A stretch of DNA of 64,000 bases from Pseudomonas sp. RIT-PI-q (GCF_001297125.1 NZ_LHPC01000017.1:62001-126000); one strand, 5' to 3'. Counted from the first letter of the stretch, positions 8,350 to 17,797 are shown. Translations and numbers: made by a program. Notes: generated from the letters alone by a model not told the origin.

Positions 8350-10442
8350 GCCATCCTCCTCTCTGGCGGCCCGAAGGCCTGCGACTGAAACCGGTGTATC
8401 ACAGCAGTGATCTGGACGGTCTTGAGCACCTGCATAGCCTGCCCGGCAAAGCACCGTTTGTACGCGGCCCCTATTCGAGCATGTACCCGGAAAAACCCTG
8501 GACCGTGCGCCAATACACCGGATTCGCCGGTGCCGACGCCAGTAACCAACGCCTGCGGCAACGCTTGGCCGAGGGCGCCACGGGTTTATCACTGGCGTTC
8601 GATTTGCCGACCCATCGCGGCTACGACTCCAGTGATCCGCAATGGCAGGCTGATGTCGGCAAGACCGGTGTCGCCATCGATAGCGTCGAGGACATGGCTG
8701 AACTGCTGGACGGTATTGCCCTGGACCAGATCTCGGTGTCGCTCACCATGAACGGCGCCGTACTGCCGGTGCTGGCAGCCTTCATCGTTGCCGCCGAAGA
8801 ATCCGGCGTCGCACCGGAACAGCTCAGTGGCACGATCCAGAACGATATTCTCAAAGAGTTCACGGTCCGCAACACCTACATTTTTGCGCCGCAACCCTCG
8901 ATGCGCATCACCACGGACGTGATCGGCTACCTGAACGAACACGTGCCGCGGTTCAACCCGATTTCGGTGTCCGGTTACCACTTTCAGGAGGCCGGTGCCG
9001 ACGCGGTGCTGGAGCTGGCACTGACCCTGATCAACGCCAGAACCTATGCCGAGCAGGTGCAAAAAAGTGGTCTCGACCTGCACCGCTTCTGTGAACGAAT
9101 CAGCTTCTTTTTCGGTATCGGCAGCGACTTTTTCAGCGAAATCGCCAAGTGTCGTGCGGCCCGCCTGCTCTGGTCCGAAATCACCCAGGCCCTGGGCATC
9201 CGGAGTGAAAAAGGCCAGGCGTTGCGCATGCACTGCCAGACATCAGGCTGGTCGCTGTCAGCCCAGGACCCGCTCAACAATGTCACGCGAACCACCGTCC
9301 AGGCCATGGCCGCGGTATTCGGCGGTACGCAGTCCCTGCATACCAATGCCTGGGACGAAGCGTTGACGCTACCCAGCAAGGCGTCATCAAGATTGGCCAG
9401 CAACACTCAACATATCCTTCAACAGGAAACCGGACTCTGCGATGTGGTCGACCCGTGGGCAGGGTCTTACATGATGGAATCGCTGACGGCACAAATGGCC
9501 GCGCAGGTTCGTCAACGGATGGTGGAGATTGATACCCAGGGCGGGGTGTTGCAGTCGATAGAATCGGGCTGGATCAGCCAAACCATCCACCTCCAGGCCA
9601 TGGCCACCCAGGCCCGACTTGATGGCGGAACTCAACGGCGTGTCACTTCAAGCGAGGCAGCGCAAGAAGCGGTCTCAGCCATCGACAGTCAGGCCCTGCG
9701 TGCCCGCCAGTGCCAACGCCTGAGCCGCTTGCGACTGAGGCGCGACACCGCTCGGGTTGAAGCGCTTCTGGATTCGATCACAGAATGCGCACGCTCGGGT
9801 CAGGGCAATCTGCTGGAAGTGACGGTGGCAGCCATCAGGGCGCGGGCGACACTGGGCGAATGCACCCAGGCACTGGAAAAGGTATGGCCGCGTTTCAAGC
9901 AGGATCTGAACTTTCGCGCAGGTCACTACGGCCCCTCCCTCAGCGAGCAACCGGGCTGGGCGTCGCTGAGTGCGCGCCTTTCGACCTTCGTCGCTGACCA
10001 TGGCCGAGCGCCGAGGATTCTACTGACCAAGCTGGGACAGGACGGCCATGACCGAGGGATTCGGCTGATGGCCGCAGCGTTGGCCGATGCCGGCTTCGAG
10101 GTGCACCTTCTGCCGCTGTTTCAAACGCCGATTCAGTTACTGCAATCCCTGGATGACGAACGCCCGGTAGACCTGATCGGGGTGTCGAGTCTGGCCGGGG
10201 CGCATAAAGAACTACTCACTGAATTGTTGAGCCTGTTGAACAAGCGCGAGCTCGACATTCCAGTGGTGGTGGGAGGCATCATTCCGCAGGCCGATGCGAA
10301 CCAGTTGCGGGGCCTGGGAATCAAGGCGTGTTTCGGTCCGGGGCAGGAGGTCATTGAAATCATCGAACAGCTGGTCGATCTGCTCACCCCGGCTCAATTG
10401 CAGGGGGCCCCCGCCAGTCACCGGGCCGCGAAGCCCGGCTAA
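8346..10442 (+). CDS. Methylmalonyl-CoA mutase, B12-dependent, single-chain
   Basis: 698 residues from the ATG of an ATGA overlap; an in-frame TTG four codons upstream is less likely. The TIM-barrel domain has THRGYDSS with Y93, FTVRNTYIF with R175 and SGYHFQEAGA with H212. These match the Tyr, Arg and His that define methylmalonyl-CoA-type mutases and differ from isobutyryl-CoA mutases. The C-terminal cobalamin domain has the DxHxxG motif (GQDGHDRG) with axial H568, and GVSSLAGAH further on. The expected reaction interconverts succinyl-CoA and methylmalonyl-CoA. No MeaB-type repair GTPase gene or epimerase gene is in the window. It ends 8 bp from a convergent gene. Confidence 0.93.
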   Translation: MSHPPLWRPEGLRLKPVYHSSDLDGLEHLHSLPGKAPFVRGPYSSMYPEKPWTVRQYTGFAGADASNQRLRQRLAEGATGLSLAFDLPTHRGYDSSDPQWQADVGKTGVAIDSVEDMAELLDGIALDQISVSLTMNGAVLPVLAAFIVAAEESGVAPEQLSGTIQNDILKEFTVRNTYIFAPQPSMRITTDVIGYLNEHVPRFNPISVSGYHFQEAGADAVLELALTLINARTYAEQVQKSGLDLHRFCERISFFFGIGSDFFSEIAKCRAARLLWSEITQALGIRSEKGQALRMHCQTSGWSLSAQDPLNNVTRTTVQAMAAVFGGTQSLHTNAWDEALTLPSKASSRLASNTQHILQQETGLCDVVDPWAGSYMMESLTAQMAAQVRQRMVEIDTQGGVLQSIESGWISQTIHLQAMATQARLDGGTQRRVTSSEAAQEAVSAIDSQALRARQCQRLSRLRLRRDTARVEALLDSITECARSGQGNLLEVTVAAIRARATLGECTQALEKVWPRFKQDLNFRAGHYGPSLSEQPGWASLSARLSTFVADHGRAPRILLTKLGQDGHDRGIRLMAAALADAGFEVHLLPLFQTPIQLLQSLDDERPVDLIGVSSLAGAHKELLTELLSLLNKRELDIPVVVGGIIPQADANQLRGLGIKACFGPGQEVIEIIEQLVDLLTPAQLQGAPASHRAAKPG

Positions 10443-10450
10443 AAACAGGC

Positions 10451-11593
10451 TCAGGCCACGTGCAGCAGCTTCGCATAAGCCTGCAAATGGTGATCGTCAT
10501 CGCCGAACTGGCGAGCGACCATCAGCAGGTGCTTGGCGTGATGCGACAGAACATATTCCCAGGTCAGGCCGATGCCGCCATGCAACTGGATGCTTTGGTC
10601 GGCAATAAACCGGCTGGCGCGACTGACAATGAATTTGGCGGCGGCCAGGACGCGGCTGCGCTCGTCACTGTCTTGCTGATCAGCGACGCAGGCCGCAAGC
10701 ATGCTCATGGAAGTGGCCTGATCCAGTTCAATGCGCATATCGACCATACGGTGCTGCAACGCCTGGAATTTACCGATCGGCTGGCCAAACTGTTTGCGCG
10801 TCTTCAAGTAATCGAGGGTCAGCTTGCAGGCTGCTTCTATGCTGCCAACGGCCTCGGCACATTGTGCGGCGATGCAGCGACCTTGCTGGTATTGCAAGGC
10901 AGGCAAGGCTCGCCCCACTTCACCGAGTACCGCACTGGCGTTGACGAACACATCCTCCAGGTACAGCTCGCAGGCCATCCGCCCGTCCATGGTGGCGAAC
11001 GAGCGCCGGCGCACCCCGCGCGCTCGCGGATCGAGCAGAAACAGGCTGATGCCTTTCTCGTCACGAACGCCATGGCTGGTACGTGCCGAAACGAGGATCA
11101 GCCCGGCACTCTGGCCGCCGACAACCACCGACTTGCGGCCATTGAGTTTCCAGCCGCCGGTCACCGGTTCGGCGATGGTTTGTACGTCGTGCAATTGGTA
11201 ATGACTCTGCGGTTCATCAACCGCGACCGCCATCTGCAGGCTGGCGTTGCCCAGTTGCGGCAGCAGCGTTTCTTTTTGCGCCTCGGTTCCCGATTGGGCG
11301 ACCAAACCACCGGCGAAAATCACCGAAGGCAGGAACGGCTCAAGGCACAAGCCGCGTCCCAATTCGGTCATGATCAGCTGAGTTTCCACACCGCTGCCGC
11401 CGAATCCACCGTAGGTCTCGGCGAATGGCACGGCGCATAGCCCGAGCTCACCCAACTGCTGCATGAACGCACGGCTGAAGCCGTGTTCACTTTGGCCGAA
11501 CTGCTCGCGTTGCTCGAAACCATAAGTGTCGCGCACCAGCCGCGCGGCGGTGTCTTGCAGCATCAGCTGCTCTTCTGTCAGTTTGAAATCCAC
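10451..11593 (-). CDS. Acyl-CoA dehydrogenase, small-subunit type (PimD/FadE27-like)
   Basis: 380 residues, MDFKLTEEQLMLQDTAARLV at the N-terminus. It has the middle beta domain and a helical C-terminal domain ending QLHGGIGLTWEYVLSHHAKHLLM. That ending is typical of the partner subunit in two-gene acyl-CoA dehydrogenases, which lack part of the classic active site. It lies 12 bp after the 397-residue dehydrogenase at 11606-12799, so the two probably form a hetero-oligomer of the kind known for pimeloyl-CoA and steroid side-chain degradation. FAD-dependent alpha,beta-desaturation is inferred; the substrate is unknown. Confidence 0.88.
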   Translation of the reverse strand: MDFKLTEEQLMLQDTAARLVRDTYGFEQREQFGQSEHGFSRAFMQQLGELGLCAVPFAETYGGFGGSGVETQLIMTELGRGLCLEPFLPSVIFAGGLVAQSGTEAQKETLLPQLGNASLQMAVAVDEPQSHYQLHDVQTIAEPVTGGWKLNGRKSVVVGGQSAGLILVSARTSHGVRDEKGISLFLLDPRARGVRRRSFATMDGRMACELYLEDVFVNASAVLGEVGRALPALQYQQGRCIAAQCAEAVGSIEAACKLTLDYLKTRKQFGQPIGKFQALQHRMVDMRIELDQATSMSMLAACVADQQDSDERSRVLAAAKFIVSRASRFIADQSIQLHGGIGLTWEYVLSHHAKHLLMVARQFGDDDHHLQAYAKLLHVA

Positions 11594-11605
11594 GGTGCGT
11601 GCCCC

Positions 11606-12799
11606 TTACAGTTCGAGAATCATTTTGGCGATGATGTTCTTCTGGATTTCGTTGGCCCCGCCGTAAATCGAAGCCTTGCGCGCATCCAGATACTGGTAGG
11701 TGGCGGCGCTGCTGTAGTCGGTATAGAGCAATGGTTCACTGCCGTAACCCAACTCATCCTCAATGAACGGCAGGGCGTAAGGTCCCACGGCTTTGCTGAT
11801 CAGGTAGGTAATTGCCTGACGAATCTCGGTGCCCTTGATTTTCAAGAACGAGCTCTGCGCACCCGGCGCAGCGCCGTCGCGAGCCGCGGCCAGGGTACGC
11901 AGGCTGCTCATTTCGGCGGCCATCAATTGCATCTCGACCTCGGCAATCTGCGTCCGGAACAGGGGCTCTTCGATCAATGGCCGACCGTCGCGCAGTTCCT
12001 GGCTGGCGATGCGTTTCAGACGGCTGAGCAGCGCCTTGTTCTGGGCAATCCCACCAATACTGGTGCGCTCGTGGGTCAGCAAATACTTGGCGCAGGTCCA
12101 GCCCTGGTTTTCCTGGCCGACCAGGTTCGCCACCGGGACGCGCACGTTGTCGAAGAACACTTCGTTGACTTCATGCTCGCCGTCGAGGGTGATGATGGGG
12201 CGCACGGTGATGCCCGGCGTCTGCATGTCGATCAGCAAAAAGGAAATGCCGCGCTGCTGTCGAGCCTCGGGGTCGGTGCGCACCAGGCAGAACATCCAGT
12301 CGGCAAAGTGCGCCAGGGTGGTCCAGGTCTTTTGACCGTTGACCACGTAGTGCTCGCCCTCGCGCACGGCGCGAGTCTTCAACGATGAAAGATCAGAACC
12401 CGCGCCCGGCTCGGAATAGCCCTGGCACCACCAGTCTTCACACGTAAGGATGCGCGGCAGAAAGTGCGCTTTCTGCTCGACCGTACCGAACTTGATGATC
12501 ACCGGGGCGACCATTTTCAGCCCGAAGGACGACACTTTCGGCGCGCCGGCAGCGAAACACTCCTCGTCGAAAATGTGCTTTTGCACGTCGCTCCAACCGG
12601 TGCCACCGAACTCGACCGGCCAGCCCGGGGCCAACCAGCCTTGTCGGTTCAACGTCTGCATCCACTGCACCTGGTGCTCTTTGCTCAAACGCTTGCCCAG
12701 CGCAATACGCTCGGCGAACTCGCCCGGCAGGTGATCACGAAGAAACGTGCGCACGTCTTCGCGAAACGCCAACTCGTCCGGCGTGAATTTAATGTCCAT
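11606..12799 (-). CDS. Acyl-CoA dehydrogenase, large-subunit type (PimC/FadE26-like)
   Basis: 397 residues. ATG 12799 is chosen over an adjacent TTG because GGAG lies about 8 bases upstream. Visible features are WLAPGWPVEFGGTGWS, the flavin-contact stretch CQGYSEPGAGSDLSSLKTRA and a C-terminus with SIYGGANEIQKNIIAKMI. In pairs of this type the large subunit carries most FAD and substrate contacts. First gene of a two-gene unit with 10451-11593. No LuxR-type operator is seen directly upstream; a REP element lies between it and the alcohol dehydrogenase gene. Confidence 0.88.
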   Translation of the reverse strand: MDIKFTPDELAFREDVRTFLRDHLPGEFAERIALGKRLSKEHQVQWMQTLNRQGWLAPGWPVEFGGTGWSDVQKHIFDEECFAAGAPKVSSFGLKMVAPVIIKFGTVEQKAHFLPRILTCEDWWCQGYSEPGAGSDLSSLKTRAVREGEHYVVNGQKTWTTLAHFADWMFCLVRTDPEARQQRGISFLLIDMQTPGITVRPIITLDGEHEVNEVFFDNVRVPVANLVGQENQGWTCAKYLLTHERTSIGGIAQNKALLSRLKRIASQELRDGRPLIEEPLFRTQIAEVEMQLMAAEMSSLRTLAAARDGAAPGAQSSFLKIKGTEIRQAITYLISKAVGPYALPFIEDELGYGSEPLLYTDYSSAATYQYLDARKASIYGGANEIQKNIIAKMILEL

Positions 12800-12856
12800 C
12801 AATCAACTCCAAATACGCTTGGGTGTGCCCTAATTCGAATAACGCAACACCCCTTT

Positions 12857-12949
12857 TTGTAGGAGCTGTCGAGTGAAACGAGGCTGCGATCTTTTGATCG
12901 TTAAAAGCAAAGATCGCAGCCTCGTTTCACTCGACAGCTCCTACAGGGA
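12857..12949. repeat. REP-type inverted repeat
   Basis: TGTAGGAGCTGTCGAGTGAA and its complement TTCACTCGACAGCTCCTACA enclose GAGGCTGCGATCTTT and its inverse, so almost the whole 93 bp folds into one long hairpin. It lies between two minus-strand genes and could terminate or process the transcript. Confidence 0.85.
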
Positions 12950-12970
12950 TATCGAAAAAAACGCGTGGGT

Positions 12971-14056
12971 TTATTCGTCGAAGATGATTACCGAGCGGGC
13001 CAGTTCACCACGGCGTAGCTCGTCGAACGCCTCGTTGATCTGTTCGAGCTTGATGCGTTGGGAAATCATCTCGTCGAGCTTGAGCTTGCCGGTCATGTAG
13101 AAATCCACCAGGCGCGGCATGTCGACCGGGAAGCGGTTGGACCCCATCAACGAGCCCTGAATGCGCCGCTCGTGCAGCAACTGCAACGGGTCGACCTCGA
13201 TTTTCAGGCCAGGCTTGAGCATCCCGATCACGGTGGCGGTGCCGCCGCGCGCGAGCATGGCGAAGGCCTGCTCGGCGGTCTGCTTGAGGCCGATGCATTC
13301 GAAAGCGTGATGCACTCCGCCCCGGGTCAGCTCCAGCACTTGCTTGGCAGCGTCACCGTCCTTGCCGTTGATTACATCGGTGGCGCCGAATTGCCGGGCC
13401 AATTGCAGTTTCGAATCGAGCATGTCGATGGCGATGATCCGCCCTGCCCCGGCCAGCGCCGCGCCGTTGATGGCGGCCAGACCGATTCCGCCGCAGCCGA
13501 TCACGGCCACGGTCTCGCCCGGACGCACTTTGGCGGTATTGAACACTGCGCCAGTGCCGGTGGTGACGGCGCAACCCAGCAGCGCGGCGCGGTCCAGCGG
13601 CATGTCACGGCGAATCGCGACACAGGCGTTTTCGTGCACCAGCATCTGTTCGGCAAAACCGGACAGGTTGACGAATTGCGGTATCGGCTTTTGCACGTAA
13701 GTCAGGCGCGACTCTTCATCCTTGCCGCGCTTGGTTTCCGGCGACACGCAGCGCGCCAGATGGCCGGTCACGCAGTGATCGCAATGGCCGCAGAACACGG
13801 TGAGGCAGGTGACCACATGATCGCCGGGCTTGACCGAACGCACTTCGGAGCCGACCTGCTCGACCACGCCGGCCGCTTCGTGGCCGAGCACCAACGGGCC
13901 CGGATACGGGAACGAACCATCGATCACATGCAAATCGGAATGGCAGACGCCGACGGCTTTGGTGCGGATCAGCACTTCACGCGGACCCGGCTTGCTGATG
14001 CCCACTTCTTCAATGACCAGCGGGGCTCCAACCTGATGGAATACGGCAGCTTTCAT
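12971..14056 (-). CDS. Zinc-dependent alcohol dehydrogenase (MDR family)
   Basis: 361 residues. Catalytic zinc ligands are C38 (GVCHSDLH), H59/E60 (GHEAAG) and a later Cys in LLGCAVTTG. The structural-zinc lobe has C89, C92, C95 and C103 (CGHCDHCVTGHLARC). The NAD-binding loop is VAVIGCGGIGLAAINGA. The protein resembles class III-like bacterial alcohol dehydrogenases used for primary or benzylic alcohols. It is followed upstream in the operon by an aldehyde dehydrogenase gene, so an alcohol-to-aldehyde-to-acid route feeding the CoA ligases is likely. Confidence 0.93.
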   Translation of the reverse strand: MKAAVFHQVGAPLVIEEVGISKPGPREVLIRTKAVGVCHSDLHVIDGSFPYPGPLVLGHEAAGVVEQVGSEVRSVKPGDHVVTCLTVFCGHCDHCVTGHLARCVSPETKRGKDEESRLTYVQKPIPQFVNLSGFAEQMLVHENACVAIRRDMPLDRAALLGCAVTTGTGAVFNTAKVRPGETVAVIGCGGIGLAAINGAALAGAGRIIAIDMLDSKLQLARQFGATDVINGKDGDAAKQVLELTRGGVHHAFECIGLKQTAEQAFAMLARGGTATVIGMLKPGLKIEVDPLQLLHERRIQGSLMGSNRFPVDMPRLVDFYMTGKLKLDEMISQRIKLEQINEAFDELRRGELARSVIIFDE

Positions 14057-14085
14057 GGCAGTTCTCTCAAGAATGAAGTGGAGGT

Positions 14086-15438
14086 TCAGGTCGGGTTAGC
14101 CGCGATGCGCAGCACCGCTTTGGCATGACTGAAGGTGCGGAAACCGTCGATGCCATGGTAGGCACCCATGCCGCTCTGGCCGACGCCGCCGAATGGCAGG
14201 CCCTCGGTGCTGGCATGGCTCATGACACCGTTGAGGGTCACGCCGCCGGAACAGGTTCGATTGAGGACCAACGCTTCTTCGGCGGCGTCGTTGCCGAAGT
14301 AATACAGCGCCAGCGGCCGTGGGCGCGCGTTGATGAATGCGATCACTTCACTCAGGGTTTCGTAGGGCTTGATCGGCAGCAGCGGGCCAAAAATCTCGTC
14401 CTGCATCACCTGAAGATCGTCGCCGGGATTGCACAACAGGGTCGGCACGATCTTGTTGTGCGCCACGTCTGTGAAATCCTCACCGGCCGGGTTCAGCTCA
14501 ATCAGCTCGACACCGGCGTTGCGCGCTTCACTCAGGTGGCCCTGCAAACGCTCGAAATGCCGGGCATTGATGATCGAGGTGTAGTCGGGGTTGTCCTTGA
14601 GGGTCGGTAAAAACCGTGCAACCACTGCTTTGGCGATACCAATGAACGCCTCCACCGACTCCTGCGGCACGAACACATAGTCGGGTGCCACGCACAGCTG
14701 ACCGGCATTGAGCAACTTGCCGATGACGACTTTCGCCACCGCGTCCTTGAAGTCGGCCGTGCGGGAAATGATCGTCGGGGATTTTCCGCCCAATTCCAGG
14801 GTCACCGGCACCAGGTTTTCCGCCGCTGCGCGAAGCACGTGTTTGCCGATGCTGGTGGCGCCGGTGAACAGCAGATGGTCGAACGGTTGGCCGCAAAATG
14901 CTTGGCCGACGTCAGCGCCACCCAGGACCACCGCCACTTCCTCTTCGGCGTAGACCGAGCGGATCAGCCGGGCGATCAACGCCGAGGTGTGCGGGTTGAA
15001 CTCCGAGGGTTTGATCATCACCCGGTTGCCGGCGGCCAGGGCACCGGCGAGTCCGCTGAACAGCATGTAGCCGGGCACGTTCCAGGCGGTCACGATGCCC
15101 ACCACGCCGAGCGGCTGATACTCAACCCAGGCCTCGCCAGTTCTGGCCTGACGTGTTTCGGGGCGCATCCATTCGGCGAGTTCGGCCTTGGTCTGCTTCA
15201 GCGTCGCCAACGGCGAAAGCACTTCACTGCCCTTCGAGAATCCCGGGCTGCGATGGCCGAAGTCGGCCGTCAGGGCATCGATGATTTCCTGTTCATGGTT
15301 GACCAGCAGGCTGATCGCCCGGTCGAGCAATTCACAGCGTTGCTCGACGGTATAGGGTTCGCTGGCCAGGAAGGCCGCCCTCTGTTTTTCCAGGATTGTG
15401 CGGATGTCACAGCTCGTCGAGCTCTCGATGGCGCTCAT
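14086..15438 (-). CDS. Aldehyde dehydrogenase (coniferyl-aldehyde-dehydrogenase-like)
   Basis: 450 residues from MSAIESSTSC, with GAGAGG-type ribosome site AGAGAGG 6 bases upstream; the longer open frame upstream lacks one. It shows the NAD-binding GVVGIVTAWNVPGYM, the general-base glutamate in LELGGKSPT and the nucleophile cysteine in NAGQLCVAPDY. The N-terminal LLVNHEQEIIDALTADFGHRS resembles coniferyl-aldehyde dehydrogenases. Gene order ALDH then ADH on one transcript suggests oxidation of an alcohol to a carboxylate. A palindromic operator lies about 140 bp upstream. Confidence 0.92.
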   Translation of the reverse strand: MSAIESSTSCDIRTILEKQRAAFLASEPYTVEQRCELLDRAISLLVNHEQEIIDALTADFGHRSPGFSKGSEVLSPLATLKQTKAELAEWMRPETRQARTGEAWVEYQPLGVVGIVTAWNVPGYMLFSGLAGALAAGNRVMIKPSEFNPHTSALIARLIRSVYAEEEVAVVLGGADVGQAFCGQPFDHLLFTGATSIGKHVLRAAAENLVPVTLELGGKSPTIISRTADFKDAVAKVVIGKLLNAGQLCVAPDYVFVPQESVEAFIGIAKAVVARFLPTLKDNPDYTSIINARHFERLQGHLSEARNAGVELIELNPAGEDFTDVAHNKIVPTLLCNPGDDLQVMQDEIFGPLLPIKPYETLSEVIAFINARPRPLALYYFGNDAAEEALVLNRTCSGGVTLNGVMSHASTEGLPFGGVGQSGMGAYHGIDGFRTFSHAKAVLRIAANPT

Positions 15439-15576
15439 CGCTACCTCTCTTGTTTTTGTCTGACCGCGGCCGCCACAAGGTGAAATCGCATGGGTGGGAA
15501 GCGAATTCACACATGTCCAGCAGGCAGCGATGTGTGGGGACTGACTGCATGGTTGACCATCACTCGTGCGCTGCCG

Positions 15577-15593
15577 CCACCCGGATCAGGTGG
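15577..15593. promoter_or_regulatory. LuxR-type operator palindrome, copy 1
   Basis: CCACCCGGATCAGGTGG, i.e. CCACC-N7-GGTGG, extended to GCCGCC / GGCGGC on the flanks. It lies upstream of the aldehyde dehydrogenase gene and just after the end of the luxR-type gene. Similar palindromes recur at 17856, 26765, 32788 and 35873. Confidence 0.65.
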
Positions 15594-15613
15594 CGGCGGC
15601 AAACGATGCGTTT

Positions 15614-17797
15614 TCAGGCAAGAATGCCCATTGCCTTGGCGCTATTAATGGCCTGGGTGCGACGGCAGGCCCCGAGCTTGACGTTGATGTTCTTGGCGTG
15701 GGTCTTGACGGTATTCACCGAAATAAACAGGCGATGGCCGACCTCGCGCACCGACATGCCTTCGGCCAGCAACTTGAGCACCGACACTTCGCGGGGAGTC
15801 AAACCATCCTGGTAATCCGGCACACCTGCGACGGGCGAAAGCACGGTTTTATCAGTGTCATCGGGTTGTTCACGCGCCACAATTCGGGCTTTTTGCAGCG
15901 CGATCGGACGCTCGTAGCAAGCGCTGTCGATCTTGCCCCAGTGCATGCGCCGCTCGGCTTCGTACAACAGCCAATGAGCCTTTTCGATGTCACCGTTACG
16001 CGAGGCCATCTCGGACAACAGCAGATAGGCATTCAGCACGAACGGCGCGCTGCAGTCGCGCACTTGCAAAAGCCCGTCCTGCACGACCTGCCCGGCTTCA
16101 ATCATGTTGCCTTGTTGCAACAACAACTCGCCTTGCAGGAACAGCAGCCGACCGAGCAACGGATAAGGCCGGGTTCGGCTGACAGTCAGTTGCGCAAGCT
16201 CCGTGCGCAACAACGCTTGCGCCAGACCCGGTTGTCCCTGGAGCATCATCAACCGCACCCGGTCAGTGTTGACCAACACCTCGGCTTCACGGCTGCCCCG
16301 ACGCCGGGCAAGCTCCAGCGAATGCTCCAACAGCACGTGCGCCTCGGTCAGCTCGCCAGTGTTCATGGCGATGCGCGCCAGTGTGCAATGGCACAGCAAC
16401 ACCGAAAGCCAATCCCGAACCGTCAGATAACGCAGGGCTGCGTGACAATGCAGTCGCGCCTGTTCGGCGTTACCGCGCAACGCCTGCAAGGTGCCGTACA
16501 GCGCCTGCCAGTTCGCCAGCAGACGCTGACCGCGTTGCGGATCAGGCAACGGCAGGAAGTGCCCGAGGCGTTGCAGGCATTCCTCGGCCTCATCCAGTCG
16601 ACCGCTGAACAACAACGCCTTGGCGCACAAATAGATCAAGCGCGAACTGCTTTGTAGCAGCTGCGGTTCAATGCGTTCACGCCAGTCCATGAACCGGTCC
16701 AGATGCCGCTCGCTCAGAATCCAGCTCAGCCACAACCGCTCCATGTAGGTCGCTGCGACTTCGGGTTGATCGGCACTGAGCGCCTGCTCGACCGCATCAT
16801 CGACATGCCCCAGCACACCGAGCAACTGACAGGCGCGCAAGCGCAGCCGATTCAACGCTACACCGCTCAACCGGTCTTGCAGGGCCTGCGCCACCGCGGG
16901 CAGCAACCGGAACCAGCCGGGCTGGTTGTCGATCGGGAAGAGAAAGGCCTGGCTGTCGAGCAAGCGCTTGAACACCCGCGCGCCCTGCTGTCCTTCCCAG
17001 AGTTGATCGCAGAGTTCAGCGCTGGCCTTGGACAAATGCGCCAGTCCATAGAGCACTTCCCGCTGCTCTTTGCTCAGGCGCGACAACAGCTCACGTTCAA
17101 GGTATTGGCCGAGTAACGCTGATGGCAGCAGGCGCACACCCGCGCACCACCCGCCCGTCTCGTGCCACAGTTTTTCCCGTGAGGCGCTATCGGTTTGCGG
17201 CGCCAGCCCGTTGACCAGCGACTCGAACTCGTCGGGGCGCAGCGCCAGTTGCCGGGCATCCAGTTCCAGCAAATTGCCGGTGAGCATCAGATCCGGCAGG
17301 TTCCAGTCCGGGCGCTGGCGGCAGGTGACCAGCACTTGCAGGTGTGGGTTCTCGAGGGCCAGGAGTTGGTCGAACCAGTGGTTCAGGTCTGCCGGCATTT
17401 CGGATGGCAAGTCGTCGAAGACGAGGCGAAGGTTTGAATATACGTTGCCTGGAAGGGACTCTTCGCTGGCAAGCCAGCTCCTACAGTTACGCGCATTCCC
17501 CCGTAGGAGCTGGCTTGCCAGCGAAGACGCTGGTCCAGTCACCACACCCCTCAAGCCGAAAAACCTCAACAATGCATCGGGCGCAGTATCAGACGCCAGC
17601 CCCAACGCATCAGCCAGCCTAACGCTCAATCCACCCAGCGTCTGCGCCTGTCCGCCCAGACTCAGCCATACCGCGTCACCGCGCAAATACTCACGCAGCA
17701 ACACCGTTTTTCCGTAACCCGCAGGCGCACAAAGCAATTGCAAGCGGCGTTGCTCGCGCTTGAGTACGTCGCACAGATGCGGCCGTGGCACAAACAT
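15614..17797 (-). CDS. MalT-like LuxR-family transcriptional regulator 1
   Basis: 727 residues from MFVPRPHLCD, with GAGG about 9 bases upstream. The N-terminal ATPase has a P-loop APAGYGKT (24-31) and a Walker B-like LRLVFDDL (about 123-130). A long helical TPR-like middle follows. The C-terminal LuxR helix-turn-helix (LTPREVSVLKLLAEGMSVREV, quoted only in part, then ISVNTVKTHAKNI) is complete. Such regulators bind an inducer, often a CoA ester or sugar. A REP element lies in-frame between the P-loop and Walker B and encodes about residues 88-117. The gene sits between the ADH/ALDH operon and the DUF1302/1329 genes. Confidence 0.88.
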   Translation of the reverse strand: MFVPRPHLCDVLKREQRRLQLLCAPAGYGKTVLLREYLRGDAVWLSLGGQAQTLGGLSVRLADALGLASDTAPDALLRFFGLRGVVTGPASSLASQLLRGNARNCRSWLASEESLPGNVYSNLRLVFDDLPSEMPADLNHWFDQLLALENPHLQVLVTCRQRPDWNLPDLMLTGNLLELDARQLALRPDEFESLVNGLAPQTDSASREKLWHETGGWCAGVRLLPSALLGQYLERELLSRLSKEQREVLYGLAHLSKASAELCDQLWEGQQGARVFKRLLDSQAFLFPIDNQPGWFRLLPAVAQALQDRLSGVALNRLRLRACQLLGVLGHVDDAVEQALSADQPEVAATYMERLWLSWILSERHLDRFMDWRERIEPQLLQSSSRLIYLCAKALLFSGRLDEAEECLQRLGHFLPLPDPQRGQRLLANWQALYGTLQALRGNAEQARLHCHAALRYLTVRDWLSVLLCHCTLARIAMNTGELTEAHVLLEHSLELARRRGSREAEVLVNTDRVRLMMLQGQPGLAQALLRTELAQLTVSRTRPYPLLGRLLFLQGELLLQQGNMIEAGQVVQDGLLQVRDCSAPFVLNAYLLLSEMASRNGDIEKAHWLLYEAERRMHWGKIDSACYERPIALQKARIVAREQPDDTDKTVLSPVAGVPDYQDGLTPREVSVLKLLAEGMSVREVGHRLFISVNTVKTHAKNINVKLGACRRTQAINSAKAMGILA
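17461..17526. repeat. REP element inside the luxR-type coding sequence
   Basis: Two perfect 24-bp inverted arms (17461-17484 and 17503-17526) ending in the GTAGGAGCTGGC repeat enclose an 18-bp loop. The element is 66 bp long, exactly 22 codons, and leaves the reading frame open. It is the same repeat found in the array at 26811-27528. Confidence 0.93.

Noticed and set aside
8346..10442. Isobutyryl-CoA or hydroxyisobutyryl-CoA mutase
   Set aside because: Y93 and R175 match methylmalonyl-CoA mutases; the other mutases differ at these positions, and the cobalamin domain is on the same chain.
7495..10442. Start of a polyketide biosynthesis cluster
   Set aside because: No ketosynthase, acyl carrier protein or other PKS gene follows; the next genes are convergent acyl-CoA dehydrogenases.
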